Shown here: positions 36,296-47,960 of the stretch, piece by piece
How the letters are laid out: each line of letters begins with the position of its first letter
Position numbering within the stretch: position 1 is the stretch's first letter
From: Carnegiea gigantea
Lineage: Eukaryota > Streptophyta > Magnoliopsida > Caryophyllales > Cactaceae
Length of the DNA stretch: 64,000 nt
Assembly: GCA_029747015.1 (NCBI GenBank)
Contig: JAKOGI010001570.1
Coordinates: 120,245 to 184,244, forward strand
Direction of reading: 5' to 3'
Made by a program: the position numbers and the translations under genes
Notes under the pieces: generated by a model
What the model was told of the DNA's origin: nothing
What the model saw: only the letters and a program-made list of their open reading frames with translations
Databases searched by the model: none

Positions 36296-36976
36296 TACTC
36301 CCCTTGTTGAAAAAGATTTGTCCTCAAATCGGTTTAGGTAATCACCTTCCATACTTGGGTCAATTCTGGCTGAAATAAAATCAGCCATGCAAATAAGTCT
36401 CTTTTGATCTTAGAGAGTCTTTTAGGAGGTAAACCCATAGGTATCTCCTCAAGAAATAAATGACAGAAGTTTTGTATGAGTGCTTTGGCTACGGGGTGAA
36501 TGGGTAAAGAACTTGCTGGTTCACCTTTCACTTCCCTTTGATTGTTTCGAACTCTTCTCAAAACCAAGAGTAATTACAATCACAAAAACCAAGTTTACTG
36601 CTGGATTCAACCCGTACCTACTGTTTTACTTATTAAACTAAAAGTGGATGATTTATTTACACTTTGGCAATCAAAATAAGATTACTTTTGCTGATTTGAG
36701 TTTCTAAATTAAGGGGTATAGAGAGATCTCCATCATACTCCCCTTGTTGAAAAAGATTTGTCCTCAAATCGGTTTAGGTAATCACCTTCCATACTTGGGT
36801 CAATTCTGGCTGAAATAAAATCAGCCATGCAAATAAGTCTCTTTTGATCTTAGAGAGTCTTTTAGGAGGTAAACCCATAGGTATCTCCTCAAGAAATAAA
36901 TGACAGAAGTTTTGTATGAGTGCTTTGGCTACGGGGTGAATGGGTAAAGAACTTGCTGGTTCACCTTTCACTTCCT
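36129..36976. repeat. 408-bp direct duplication, 440-bp period
   Basis: 36129-36536 and 36569-36976 appear identical base for base across the LTR end, PPT and pol fragment of F. A 32-bp spacer (36537-36568) separates them. The second copy joins directly to the truncated LTR of E. Perfect identity among strongly diverged neighbours indicates a recent duplication or an assembly error. Confidence 0.85.
36296..36567 (-). pseudogene. F pol fragment (protease-RT linker)
   Basis: The open frame 36334-36567 contains IQNFCHLFLEEIPMGLPPKR. This resembles the segment just before RT in Ty3/gypsy pol (F..LFPEE.P.GLPP.R). It then runs straight into the PPT region, so most of pol is missing. The same reading repeats at 36774-36971 because of the 408-bp duplication. 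Confidence 0.6.
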
Positions 36977-37563
36977 AACCTATACTTGACTTAGAACTAA
37001 TTTTAATGCATAGCTAGGTTCCTTCGGATGCCAACAAGCATCCCAAATAGAAAAGTCATTCCTAAACTAGGTTTAGGTGAGAGAACGAACCAGAAACTCA
37101 AACCAAGTTTGGATTGGCTTCAAACTGCAATGGTTGACAAAATGCAATTAAAACTCCATAAAGAACTTGTCATGATTTGGATTTTTCTTCATAGATTGAC
37201 AACTTAGTATGTTGGCTATCATCCCATGTATCTTCTAATATATGCTGACTGAAATCTTCAGAGAATATCATCAATGTGTTGGACCAACGTAGCAAAATTC
37301 CTATAACTTAGTCCAAAATTGAGTTTTCCTAGTGAAACTAGACATCTTAGGGACTCCAACAAAGTGGGACTCGCCGATAAGGTGTCTTAGGAACTACAAG
37401 ATTCAAGCCATCCAAAGTCATGTTCAGTTCTGGATTGGAATATAAGAACAAGGAATGAATTTGATTGATCATTGCTTGCTTACCTTGATCTTCCTTGTCT
37501 TGATTAGTGCCATGGATATCATTTGGATTTAAGGAACTCAACTAGATGCCTTGCTCTCTATCA
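36977..37563 (-). repeat. E left LTR, inner part
   Basis: AACCTATACTTGACTTAG at the left matches 42805 onward; the end TTGCTCTCTATCA matches TCACTCTACATCA of the right LTR. It is followed by the PPT (GAAGAAGGGGAGG on the - strand). Confidence 0.85.
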
Positions 37564-38640
37564 ACCTCCCCTTCTTCGAGAGGATTTGTCCTGAAATCTG
37601 AAAGGTCATCAAAATAGTTATCTACATAAGGACTAAGGTCACCAATGTCAAATGTGGCTAAAACAACCATATCTCCTAGGAGTTGTAGTTTATATGCATT
37701 ATCTCGGACCTTCTTAATGATCTTTGACCGGTCCATCTCCTTTTGCCATAAGCTTATTCTTTCTCCTAGATAGGTAGATCTCTTGGGCTGAACTCCATCT
37801 TCTTTCTATGCTTGTTTACCCTTGTTCTTTAAGCTGCATTGGTCATTTCAATATGATTTCTCACTTGTTCATGCAGCCTTTTCATCTCTTTATTTCTTAC
37901 TTCAACATCATGGTTTACCCTTGACTCACTTGGTAGAAGTAGTAGATTAATGGGGGTACACACACTCAAAGGGAGAGCATCTAGTAGCATAGGATGGAGC
38001 TTTGTTGTAGGCAAACTCAGCACGGGCAGTTTCAGATCCCAATCTTTCAAGCTTTTGCTCACCAAACTCCTAATCAAAGTAGTAAGAGTTCAGTTTGTTA
38101 CCTCTGTTTGGACATCAATTTGGGGATGATAGGTTGTACTAAAAAAGATTTTAGTGCCTAAGAGCTTCCATAAACTCCTGTAAAGATGGGACAGAAACTT
38201 GGAGTCTTGATCAGATGAAATAGATTTAGGCACACCATCGAGCCTAATGACTCTCTGAAGTAGATATCAACAATGTAGCTTGTATCATCAGTCTTTAGCA
38301 TGAAATGAAGTGAGACATTCTAGAAAATCTCTCCACAACCACCATAATTGCATCCTCCCCCCTTTATCGCCTATGAAGAGCCATAATAAAATCCATACTT
38401 TCATCATTCTAAGGCCCTAAGGGAATGGGAAGTGGAGTGTATAAGCCTTGATGAAATTGGCTTTTTGCCTTCTGACAAATGGAATAAGTTATGATTATCT
38501 TACGCATGTCTCCTCCCATCTTAGGCCAATAGAAATACTCTTTGCGGACACTAATAGTCTTGTTCAGACCAAAGTGACCAGCTAGGGCTCCTCCCTGAGT
38601 CTCTCGAACCAATGGCTCTCCTAATGAGCTCCTCAAAATA
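37564..38640 (-). pseudogene. E integrase (degraded)
   Basis: The zinc-binding region at 38409-38636 reads GHFGLNKTISVRKEYFYWPK and then YSICQKAKSQFHQGLY, with the first Cys of the CxxC pair changed to Tyr. The core is split over frames. The RSLVSKSLKDWDLKL segment is at 38000-38077 and the C-terminus is RDNAYKLQLLGDMVVLATF, DIGDLSPYVDNYFDDL (37600-37720). It corresponds segment by segment to the C integrase. The catalytic triad cannot be read intact. No chromodomain follows. Confidence 0.8.
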
Positions 38641-39203
38641 CAAAGCTTGTTGCCCTTGAATAGTAACCTTACTGGATGGTGTAAGGGTTGTTCTTTGATG
38701 GAATCTCCTCTACGATCCCCTTAAGTTATGGATCCTCTTTGTAAAGTTCCTGGACATAATGAAATCCAAGGACTTTAGCCTTCAACATAGAAAGTAATGC
38801 TCACCTCCTTCAAAATGCATCCACAACCACATTTTCCTTTCCACTTATATGTTTGCAAGTAAAGTTGAATGATTATAAGAACTCCACCCATTTGGCATGT
38901 CTTGGATTTAACTTATGTTAGCCATTGATGTACTTGAGAGCTTTGTGAGCAAAATGCAAGACAAAAGGTCTAGCCTTAGGTTAATGACCCCAATAAGTCA
39001 ATGCCCTTACAATAGCATAGAACTCCTTATCACAGGTGTTGTAGTTGCATCTTGAACCATTAAGCTTCTCATTAAAAAGGGCAATGGGCCTCCTAGATTG
39101 GACTAAGATAGCCCCAATCCCTACTCCACTTGCATCCCATTCTGACTCAAATAGAACTTCAAAGTTAGAAAGTGCTAGAGTGACGGCTTAGCCTAGCTTC
39201 TGT
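38641..39203 (-). pseudogene. E RNase H region (degraded)
   Basis: By position between RT and integrase, and by fragments parallel to C (for example the stretch at 38870-38960 matching the C segment at 10980-11050), this is RNase H and the connection to integrase. Stops are frequent and no long frame remains. Confidence 0.6.
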
Positions 39204-39960
39204 TTGAACATCTCAAAGGCTCATTGGGCAGCCTTTGTCCACTCAAATGCACTATTCTTCATGCATTCTGTATTCAGTAATGGAAGCCATAATAGAGCTG
39301 AAATCTTTGATAAGCCTCATATAAAAAGAAGCCAATCCATGAAAAGATCTTACCTCCGTGACTGTTTTAGGTTGAGGCCAAGTCTGGATACGCCCCACCT
39401 TGCTCTGATCAACCTGGATCCCCATTGGATGACGCCACATAAAAAGAAATGTGAGTTGTGGAGTACAAATTCACACTTCTCCATCTTCGCATAGAGTTTC
39501 TGTCCTCTCAAAACCTGGAAAACTTACCTTAGATGCTCCTTATGGTCCCTCTCCTTTCGGCTGTAAAGTAAAATGTTGTCAAAGTATACAATAACAAAGT
39601 GACCAATAAAGGGTTTAAGTACTTCACTCATCAACCTCATAAAAGTAATAGGAGCATTAGACAACCCAAATGGCATTGCCAGCCATTCATATAACTCATG
39701 CTTAGCTTGAACACCTGTCTTCCATTCATCTCCATCCCTCATTCTGATCTGGTGATAGCAACTTCTAAAATCAATCCTAGAAACACTTGGGCACTATGTA
39801 ACTCATCTAGCATGTTATTAAGTCTAGGAATGGGATACCTATACTTGACTGTGATGTTGCTAATGACACGGCTATGAACATGCATTCTCATGGTTCCATC
39901 CTTTTTTGGCACAAGTAAAGCTGCAACAAAACAAGGACTCATAATCTCCCTTATGTAACC
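39204..39960 (-). pseudogene. E reverse transcriptase (YFDN in place of YFDD)
   Basis: Two readable pieces remain. The first, at 39739-39942, has MSPCFVAALLVPKKDGTMRM, SNITVKYRYPIPRLNNMLDE and LHSAQVF. The second, at 39524-39742, has [40 protein letters not shown] and the catalytic box YFDN. The connection region with [15 protein letters not shown] is at 39252-39440. The second catalytic Asp is Asn (GAC to AAC type change), which would abolish polymerisation even without the frameshifts. Confidence 0.85.
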
Positions 39961-40840
39961 CCTATCAATAAGCTCTTGAACCTAACATTGAAGCTCCTCT
40001 ATTTTTGTTGGGTTAAACCTATAAGATGGCTTGTTTAGCAGAAAGGCACCGGGCAGGATGTGGTGCTCCATACTCCTAATTAGGTTAATCACAGAGGTGG
40101 ATCACTAGGAAACACATCCACAAACTCCCGTACAGGGGGTTGAGTGAGGGGATGCAAAGATGTCTCTCCCTCAAGTTTTTCCAACACAAGTAAGGCATAA
40201 ACGGGCTTGCATTTGCTTATGGAACTCTCTATCCGTGTTTCACTCAAAAACAAATCCTTCTCACTTATGTTTCCCTCCCTTAGGCTAGGCTTAACGCTCT
40301 GGATTTGATTAAGGGGAAAAGGGGTTAGGGTGTAGCTACAACCTCTAATATTAAAGGTGTAAGTGCTCAGTCTTCTATTATAAATGGCACCTTTGTCAAA
40401 CTACCATGACCTCCCAAGTAATAAATGACATGCATCCATATGTAATATATCACAAAGTACCTCATCTTTAAAGTTACCAATTATGTATACAACTAAGGCT
40501 TGTTTGGTCACGTGAACCTTATTTTATTTCTTAAGCTATTGTATTAAACATCACCATGGATAGGGGACAATAGGTAGTTTAAGTTTATCAATTAAATGGA
40601 TTGAACCAACATTAGTACAGCTTCCCCTATCTGTGATTGAACTATATACCTTGCCTTTAATCAGACACTGTGAGTGAAAGATGAGCACCCTTTGGCTTCC
40701 ATCATTTAGACTCTCCATGGTGTGTAGTACTCTCTTGACGACCAGAAACTCCGCAACTTTAAAAGCTAGGATAGTGGTCTCCTTCTCTTCTTTAGTTTCT
40801 TCTTCACTTCGCCCAATGACAATATGACCAATCTCCTTAA
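39961..40840 (-). pseudogene. E protease and linker
   Basis: On the - strand at about 40560-40665 the sequence gives GKVYSSITDRGSCTNVGS followed by KLKLPIVPYP, the protease start. The active site is D-R-G-S where I has D-G-G-S; G also has D-R-G-S. The region down to 39961 is the broken second half and the linker to RT. Confidence 0.7.
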
Positions 40841-41880
40841 TCCCTTTGACGGTGAGCGCTCTCCTGTTTAGACATTTAGATTAGAAATAGCCATATCCTT
40901 GACATTTGAAACACCTCTCTCCATCAAGTTACTTGGGGAACTCCCCACCGTGGCCTTTACCTTTGTCTCAGCTTTGATCTCCTTTTCAATGGAATTCGGG
41001 TTTAGGGGTAGAATAGGGCTTGGATGGGACGTTAGGTCATGAGTAGGAGCCTATGAATGGCCTTTTGTTTTTTGCATACTTCTCCACTTAAATGGCCAGT
41101 TCACAAACATCCTCAAAGCTCTAATATGGTTATAGATCGACCTTTTCAGCTATGCTTTAAGCTAGTCCCTTTAGGAACCTAACCACAGGTTGTTCTAGTT
41201 CCTCCTCCAATCTACTCCTAATCTTGAGTTTCTCAAACTCCCGGACATACTCCTCTACACTACTAATAGAGGGTGGAGATCTCCCTTATAAACCTCAAGC
41301 GGAAACCTCTTATTCATCAATTTCTTTAACTTGGACTAAGTTATGATATGTGACTTCCCTTCTTTGGTTCTTTGTCTTTTGGTACTTTTATACCAAAGAG
41401 ATGCATATATCTTGACTTTAAGAATAGCTACTTTTTATCCGAATAGCCTTTAACCTCAAAGAATCATTATAAAGTTTGAATTCATTCTAAGTACACATTC
41501 GGCTTCAAAGCACCCTTAAATTCATGGGGATCAAACTTCACATCCCTTAAGTCATCTTTATTAGTTCTTAGTGGTCTTGTTCTCTCTCTAGGTGAATGTT
41601 CATCCTGGGATAAAAAGGAACTATCTGGGGTTGGGGCATCCCTTTGCTGGCCATGCTCTCTCCTCCTACCTCCTTTGAGGTTATTCTTAAACCTCGTTAG
41701 AATATCAGCCAAGCTGGTAGTAAGGGGTTTGGATGTCCCTTTGGAGTTGGAGAATAGCATTTCCCCTCCCCAACTCATGGTTTTCCTTGAGACATCATCC
41801 CCTAGGGACCCTAGTTTGAGAAGGACCAACTTCCTCCTTCCCGGATATAGATTAGAAAGAAGGCTTAGGCTGTTTGAGGA
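40841..41880 (-). pseudogene. E gag with zinc knuckle
   Basis: The N-terminal part at 41482-41829 contains SLADILTRFKNNLKGGRR and DDLRDVKFDPHEFKGALKPN followed by VYLE, the same capsid opening as in G (DDLRDMKFDPPEFRG). The capsid continues with stops to about 41000. The zinc knuckle at about 40876-40917 reads CFKCQGYGYF-stop-SKC, with Tyr at the His position. It is flanked by a basic region. The reading frame is broken many times. Confidence 0.8.
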
Positions 41881-42002
41881 GATTAAGGTTCTTCACAGCT
41901 AGTTTTGTGTTTTGGGCAAAATAGGCTCTTTACGACTACTGGAAACGTGACTTAAGATTAGGGGAAGATTACAGAGTAATGAAATAGTAAGTAAACTCAC
42001 CA

Positions 42003-42020
42003 GGTTTAGTTCTAACACCA
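42003..42020 (-). promoter_or_regulatory. E primer-binding site (degenerate)
   Basis: On the - strand TGGTGTTAGAACTAAACC, a mutated initiator-Met complement (canonical TGGTATCAGAGC). It is separated from the LTR by AAG exactly as in G. Confidence 0.7.
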
Positions 42021-42023
42021 CTT

Positions 42024-43437
42024 TGATGTGTGAGTTTAGACAAGCACAAGCAAGGAGATCAATTTACAATCTGGCCAAGCTTGTGTTCTGGTTCAGCAAT
42101 GGAGTGAATCAAGAATGGGAGATATGAATAGGATAAAGGCCATGCCACTGCCCAAACTAATTAAGGAATCCACCCTCCTAATCATAAAGGCCAAGCCACT
42201 AAAATTTGGATTAAAGGAAACCACTCTAGTTGGCAACAAAATTCTGATTGTTAAACAGAGGTTTTGAGAATGTTCGTGATAAAACACGAAACTAAAGTTT
42301 TCATTGATCAAATCTAATTACAATGAACAAGAAAGTAGCTAACATACATGTCACTAGCTAGCAAGTAAGTAAGCTAGTTCCTTTGCTAAACAAATCTAGC
42401 TTAACTAAACTATTTTACAAAATAGGTTTAGCTTAAGCTAATTATACGCATGAGTCCAACTAATACAATATGTTTACAGCCAATCTAGAGCTAGACCATG
42501 ATTAAGTAGCCTTAAACACACCACTTACACATAGCGGAGAGAGAAATAGTAGGCCGCATGTGGTCACTTTACCGTCGTCCAAGCCACGAGCAAGTGGATG
42601 TCACTCCTTAAGCCAATGGGTCAAGTGGGCTTCCAAAGCTGTAAGGCTAGTAATGATGATGTTCCCGGACATTCAAGCAACTATGGAGGCAAGCAAAAAG
42701 GTCATTGAACCCTTTCTACTAAAGAACACCTTAGTAAAGTAAAAACAACTTGTTTAAGCTTAATAAAGCTATATTAGCGCTGGAAATGATCAAGTTGGCT
42801 CCCTAACCTATACTTGACTTAGAACTAATTTTAATGCATAGCTGGGTTCTTGAGGATGTCAACACACATCCTAAATAGAAAAATTGGCCCTAAAATCAGG
42901 CTTAGGTGAGAGAACCAACCATTTACGCAAACCAGGTCTGGATTGGCTTTAAACTGCAATAGTTGACAAAAGGCTGCTGAAACTCCATGAAGAACTTATT
43001 ATGATTTGGATTTCTCTTCATGGATTGACACCTTAGGAAGTTGGCTATCATTCCATACAAAATGTCTAGTCCTAAATTAGACTTTAGGTGGTGATCCCAC
43101 CTAATCTTTCAATACAAGCATACTGGAATCTTTATAGTATATCATCACTGTATTGGACTAGTATAGCAAAATGCCTATAACTTAGACCAAAATTGAGTTT
43201 TCCTAGTGAAACTAGACATCTAAGGGAGTCCAGTAAAGTAGGAGCCATCCGCAGAATGTCTTGGAAACACCAAAAATTAGAATATCCAAAACTATGTTCA
43301 GTTCTGGATTGGAACAGAAGAACCAGGAATGAATCTGATTGACCATTGCTTGCTTACCTTAATCTTCTTGGACTTGATTAGTGTCATGGACATCATTTGG
43401 ATTTAGAAAACTCAACTGAATGCCTCACTCTACATCA
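42024..43437 (-). repeat. E right LTR (5' LTR of the element)
   Basis: It starts TGATGTGTGAG and ends ACTCTACATCA, 1414 bp. Its left third is the reverse complement relative of the G LTR (48000-48600). Confidence 0.85.
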
Positions 43438-45280
43438 CGTAGGCTTATAAAGGGGTCTAGATGTTATAAAGGTTTGTTTACTAAGAATAAAATTGTTGTT
43501 TTGATTTGATTTTTGAAATCTGTTTAGGGAAAAGTAAAGTTGCTAGCAAGTATCATAACTAAAATTAACAAAAGCTGAATTGCAATTATTAAGAAAATGC
43601 ATTATTTAAATCTAGTTATAAACTTACAAGGACAACCAATGAAACATGGACCTAAGTACAGGAGAGGTTTTCTACAGGATCCTAAGTAGTCATTTGTGTA
43701 ATGACCACATGAGTCCATTAATTTACTACTAAAGATCTAGGAGGTGTTTGGTAAATAGCTTTTTGAAGAGCTTTGTTGACCAAAATTAGATGTTTGACCA
43801 AGTAAAAAAGCTAATCTGGGTGTTTGGTGAAAGAGCATTTTGGAAGAGCTTTTCGGGTCTAAAAAGCTAATTGAAAAAGCTAATTCCATGAGCTTTTTGG
43901 AATAGTTTTTGAAGAATTAGTCTTTTATCTCATAACTTTATCAGAAACAGCTAATTTTACCAAACAGTTTTTCAACAAAAAGCTAATACAAACAGCTAAC
44001 TCAAACAGCTAACAGCTAATAACTGTTTGCCAAAAAGGGCCCTAGACTCGCAGCAAAAGTATTACTTCAGAAGAAATGCACCTAAAGATTGCCCATCATT
44101 ATTGAGAATATTTACTTATTGTATCAAAAACAAATACTACAACATGCAAAATAATTAGCCCATGCAAATAAAGTTTATTCTTTTATATGCCAATTATACA
44201 AGAGAAGTGATAGCTTTAAAGAATTACATACTAACTATAAATGGAATTTAAATGAAAATGGAAATGTAAAAGAGAGAGAAGATTAGGAAAAATAGCAGGC
44301 TTGCACATTGCCTACCTTAAAAATTGAAAAACTTACAATATGTTATTGAAAAGCTTCTTTATCAAGGAATTCAATAATTTGGATTCAATGATGACTTCGT
44401 CCTTATATAGGGTGTTAAAATAGGCAAGAATCACTCCCAAATTCAAGCCTTTATGAATTAGGTTTGTTTTGATTTTTTTTGGCGTTCATTTAACCCTTTT
44501 ATGGGTTCAACAAGGGATATTGCATGGAGACATATCAAGGTAACATGAATAGGATCAGACCAATTAATCAAATCTATCCATTTGAGAAATAGTCACGTTT
44601 ACTATCCAATTAACCTATCAACTTTCTTGGAGCACTAAATGAGGCGAGAATAATTATGAAATTCAAGCTTTTTATGGCTCATGATAGACCTACTATATGG
44701 CCCATATTCTTCATTTCCCACAAATGCACATGTCCAAAACCTGCCTAAACATCGTAGTACACCCCTCCAAGAGTCCAGGGCTGTATGCTATCCAACCATA
44801 GAACAGTCCAACAGCAAGCATGCTTTAACTTTGATACATTACAATAAGAGGATGGACAAAATCAAAAGGTAAAATTGGGGATGAGACAAAGTTTAGGATG
44901 TCTTCTTCCCATGGAATCTAGAATCACACAACTTAGACATCATTTAGTCGCTCAAATGCAAGATAGAACTCAAATGGTCAAAAATATCCAAGAGATTCTG
45001 AATGTACCTATTCTTGTGAGCTTCATTATACAAGATTAATTTGCATTTAGGGATATACAAATTTAATTTTAGGCAACCCTGGTGAGTTAAATTCAAGGAC
45101 ATCAAAGATAATTGAAGCCCATCCAAGTGTCAACAAGCATAAAAGAAGCATTTTAGAAAATTGTTTGTCCAACCCTAATTTGGACCATCTGAATTGTTCA
45201 GCCCATTTTTGTCAAATGGTTGGGCTAAATCTAGTGCAACTTTTCTTATACGAAAATAAAATATGATTCCTATTGCATTA
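43438..45280. other. Unresolved sequence containing a MITE
   Basis: Apart from the MITE at 43741-44041, no gene or repeat pair is recognised. Open frames at 44681-44872 and 44944-45126 show no conserved motif. Confidence 0.4.
43741..44041. mobile_element. MITE-like element with terminal inverted repeats
   Basis: The left end is GAGGTGTTTGGTAAATAGC and the right end, read inverted, is GGCCCTTTTTGGCAAACAG. The ends are imperfect inverted repeats of about 19 bp around a TTTGG(T/C)AAA core. The body is dense in AGCTAATT/AGCTTTTTGA words on both strands and can fold into a long hairpin. It is flanked by CTAG on both sides (43737-43740 and 44042-44045). There is no transposase. The TTTGGCAAAC ends resemble widespread plant hAT-like MITEs, but the short flanking repeat does not confirm a superfamily. 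Confidence 0.75.
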
Positions 45281-45888
45281 ATTTTAGATCAGAAGTAAGA
45301 AGTTATGCCTTATTGAATCAAACCCTGCTACAGCATGCTCCCATGGATTAAGTGCACAACCACTAGTGTTAAAGCTTTTTTAACCAATCCTATGGTGGGA
45401 ATTCAAGATAACAAGTCTCCAAGATGATAAGAACAAGCTTTAAAGCCTGGTTATCTGTCTTGCATTGTCTTGTTATCAATTTATTTGGTAACTAGTTTCT
45501 TATATTTTCGATGTTAGTCTAACAAGTTGTATTTTTATATTTTCCTACGTATGCTGGTTTCCAAGAGTAATATTAGTTGTCTACAAGTTTCACTCAAGCT
45601 AAGTTGTAAGATCAATTGTGAGTTTATAAATGAACTTATACTTGGCTCTACTTGCTTATCTTTACTTTTGGCAGAGTAAAGAGGTGTTTGAGTGACTCTT
45701 GATCTTCTTGGTAGTGTATCTTATTCTTGCAGAGGACTAAGGCCCCTAGACTTGTTTCAGGTGGTGTCTTATCTTAGATCATCCTAGTTTATCCACTTGG
45801 TATTCGATTTTTAGTTGCAAGATGCTTGCTATTTGAGAGCGTGTGTTGACTTGAATTTGTGATTTAGTTGTAAGCCTCACTTGGAACA
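45281..45888 (+). repeat. I: putative 5' LTR (right end)
   Basis: T-rich sequence ending shortly before a PBS and followed by a + strand gag. The right end is set at ACA (45888). The left end is not determined, and no second copy is in the window. Confidence 0.45.
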
Positions 45889-45895
45889 TTATATT

Positions 45896-45909
45896 TGATA
45901 TCAGAGCTC
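45896..45909 (+). promoter_or_regulatory. I primer-binding site, initiator-Met tRNA type
   Basis: TGATATCAGAGCTC differs by one base from the canonical TGGTATCAGAGC core. It gives I a + orientation. Confidence 0.75.
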
Positions 45910-46169
45910 TTGGCTAACCACCCTAAGCTAAAGTTCCCAATCCCAAACACAAAACTAGTCCATAAAAAACCCATTTGTATTTCCCTTAATATGAGTGGTA
46001 CTAAAACATTTGAAGAGAGGTTTAAAAACCTTATGAAGAGTCCCGAATAAGGTCATAAAATAAGCATTTAAGGAAGCAACTTGCTGATTCTATCGAAAAT
46101 AAAAGATGTAATCTTAAGATTCTCCTCTTTACTCTCTAAGTCCTTTTGAATCACAAGGAGAAAATAAAT

Positions 46170-47354
46170 GAAAGTAATCCATTTGCCTTCTCTACTGAAG
46201 CTAAATGTAGGACCGCAAGAAGAAACCAAGGAGTTTTGCCCATATTGAAGAAATTAATGTTGACATCCCATAGTCTGAAGGTCATTCGGATCTAGATGAG
46301 TTCTTGGAGTGGCTTCAAAGGATGGAGAGAATATTTGATTATAAGGGTGCACATAATCACAAGAAGGTCAAACTAGTGACACTCAAACTAAAGAAGTATG
46401 CTTCCTTATAATGGGAAAGCATTGTCAAGAAGAGAGTACAGAAGGACAAAAGCAAGAGTAAGAGATGCAAGAAAATGAAAGCAAAATTGAAAGATTGATT
46501 CCTACCTCCATCATATCTCTAAGACAACTATTCTAAATCCACATCTTCAGCATAGCAATTTGAGTGCGGAAGAGTAAACAAGGGAGTTCAAGAAATTCCT
46601 CATAAAATGTGACATTTAAGAGAGTGAGTGAAGACCAAACTATTATGAGATACTTGGTCGGCCATGATCCTAGATGTGCTAATATTGTTAAACTTCAACA
46701 AAATTCTTCCTTCGATGATGTTTACGTATTATCCAATAGAATTGAGCAACAAAAGAAAAGCAAACACCTTAATCAAGATCTTCCTAAAGAAGACAACCTT
46801 TTCAATGAGGGGAGCACTTCCTTTTCCCCTGAACATATTGCCCATACTTCTATTCACCTGTAAAAGACCCAAGCCATACTAAGTAACCCTTAATTTAAGC
46901 TTAATGCCCTCAGATTGCGTTATAAATGTCAAGGACTTGGTTGTATTGCCTCGGAATATCCAATCAAAGAGTAATCTCCTTAGTCGATTTCATCCAACAC
47001 ATGCAAGGGGAGGAAGAGAAAGACCTCTGCTTGATGGAAGGGGTAGAAGAATATGTGGAAGTGGTGGATGATGGAGAACTTTTGATGGTAACAAAGACAC
47101 TTAGTTGTGTAAAGATGCCTAAGGAGGAAGAATAAAGATAGAGCATTTTCTATACTAGGTGCACCATTCATGGGAAAGTTAGCATGGTGATCATTGATGG
47201 AGGGAGTTGTGAATATATTGCCCCTACCTTGGTAGAAGAGCTCCAGATCAAATTCAAGCTGCTTCCTCAACCTTACTCCATCCAACAGTTAATTAAGATA
47301 AAAGTCTCCTTGTAAACTCTAGGCGCTTACTTTCTTTGTCAATCAAAAAGAACT
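46170..47354 (+). pseudogene. I gag and protease (broken, 3' truncated)
   Basis: The capsid region shows EGHSDLDEFLEWLQRMERIF, DYKGAHNHKKVKLVTLKLKK and then YASL. It continues with TIMRYLVGHDPRCANIVKLQ and FDDVYVLSNRIEQQKKSKHL (46609-46863). The zinc knuckle is decayed (YKCQGLGCIASEY, about 46923-46960). The protease at about 47145-47300 reads FYTRCTIHGKVSMVIIDGGS, with the active site DGGS at 47196-47207, then PTLVEELQIKFKLLPQPYSI. The coding homology ends at about 47354, where an inverted LTR fragment begins. It is the same gag family as C, E and G. Confidence 0.82.
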
Positions 47355-47960
47355 ATCAAGATGAAGTTGATGGATGCATGTATAAACTCAACTAACACTC
47401 AAAGGAATACAAAGTTTAGCTAAGTACAAACTAAACTCAGCATGAGTTTGAAAGTGAATCCGTAAACAATGTAAGTGAAATGGGATGAATCTAAGCTTGT
47501 TTCTTGGATACAGAAACACCACCAAGAACATGATTGGGGCCCTTAACCTCAACTAGGATACAGAAACATCACCTATTTAAGAGTTAAGACTCACTTAAAC
47601 ACCACCTAACTCAGCCTAAGTTATGATGAGCAAGTTGAGTATTTTGGTTTTAGCAAAGATGCAAAGGTTAACTTCTCATTCAATTCTAAACATTCTGGTT
47701 ACAAAAGTGAGCTACTTGCCTTGCTTATAGATGTCCCTTGCTACCTAGGAAAGGATTAGAGGTTTCTTTATACTTGGAAAACCTCTAGCTACGCTTAAAA
47801 CTAGCTTACATTCGGTTTAAGTACAAAGTAGAGTGCTTACCCAAGTTAATTAGGCCCTAAATTGACTGTTAGTACTTTACGATGGGTTTTCCCTATGGTG
47901 AGGGTTTCGTGACCAACATACTTGTCTCCTTGTCTTCTTAGATGACCAAAAACATCATCA
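47355..47960 (-). repeat. F-like LTR fragment, - orientation
   Basis: It starts TGATGGATGCATG and is similar to F in the same orientation (TTGGATACAGAAACACC, GTTTGG..TAGC). It cuts off the protease of I. The right limit is approximate because it merges into an LTR of opposite orientation. Confidence 0.6.

Larger units (their letters stand above)
36977..43437 (-). mobile_element. E: Ty3/gypsy element, - strand, left LTR truncated
   Basis: The right LTR is complete (42024-43437). The left LTR keeps only its inner 587 bp (36977-37563, matching about 42801-43437). Internal order on the - strand is gag with zinc knuckle, protease, RT, RNase H, integrase, PPT. It is related to C and, by shared substitutions, especially to G. 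About 780 bp of the left LTR is missing where F sequence abuts. Pol is heavily broken. Confidence 0.88.
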
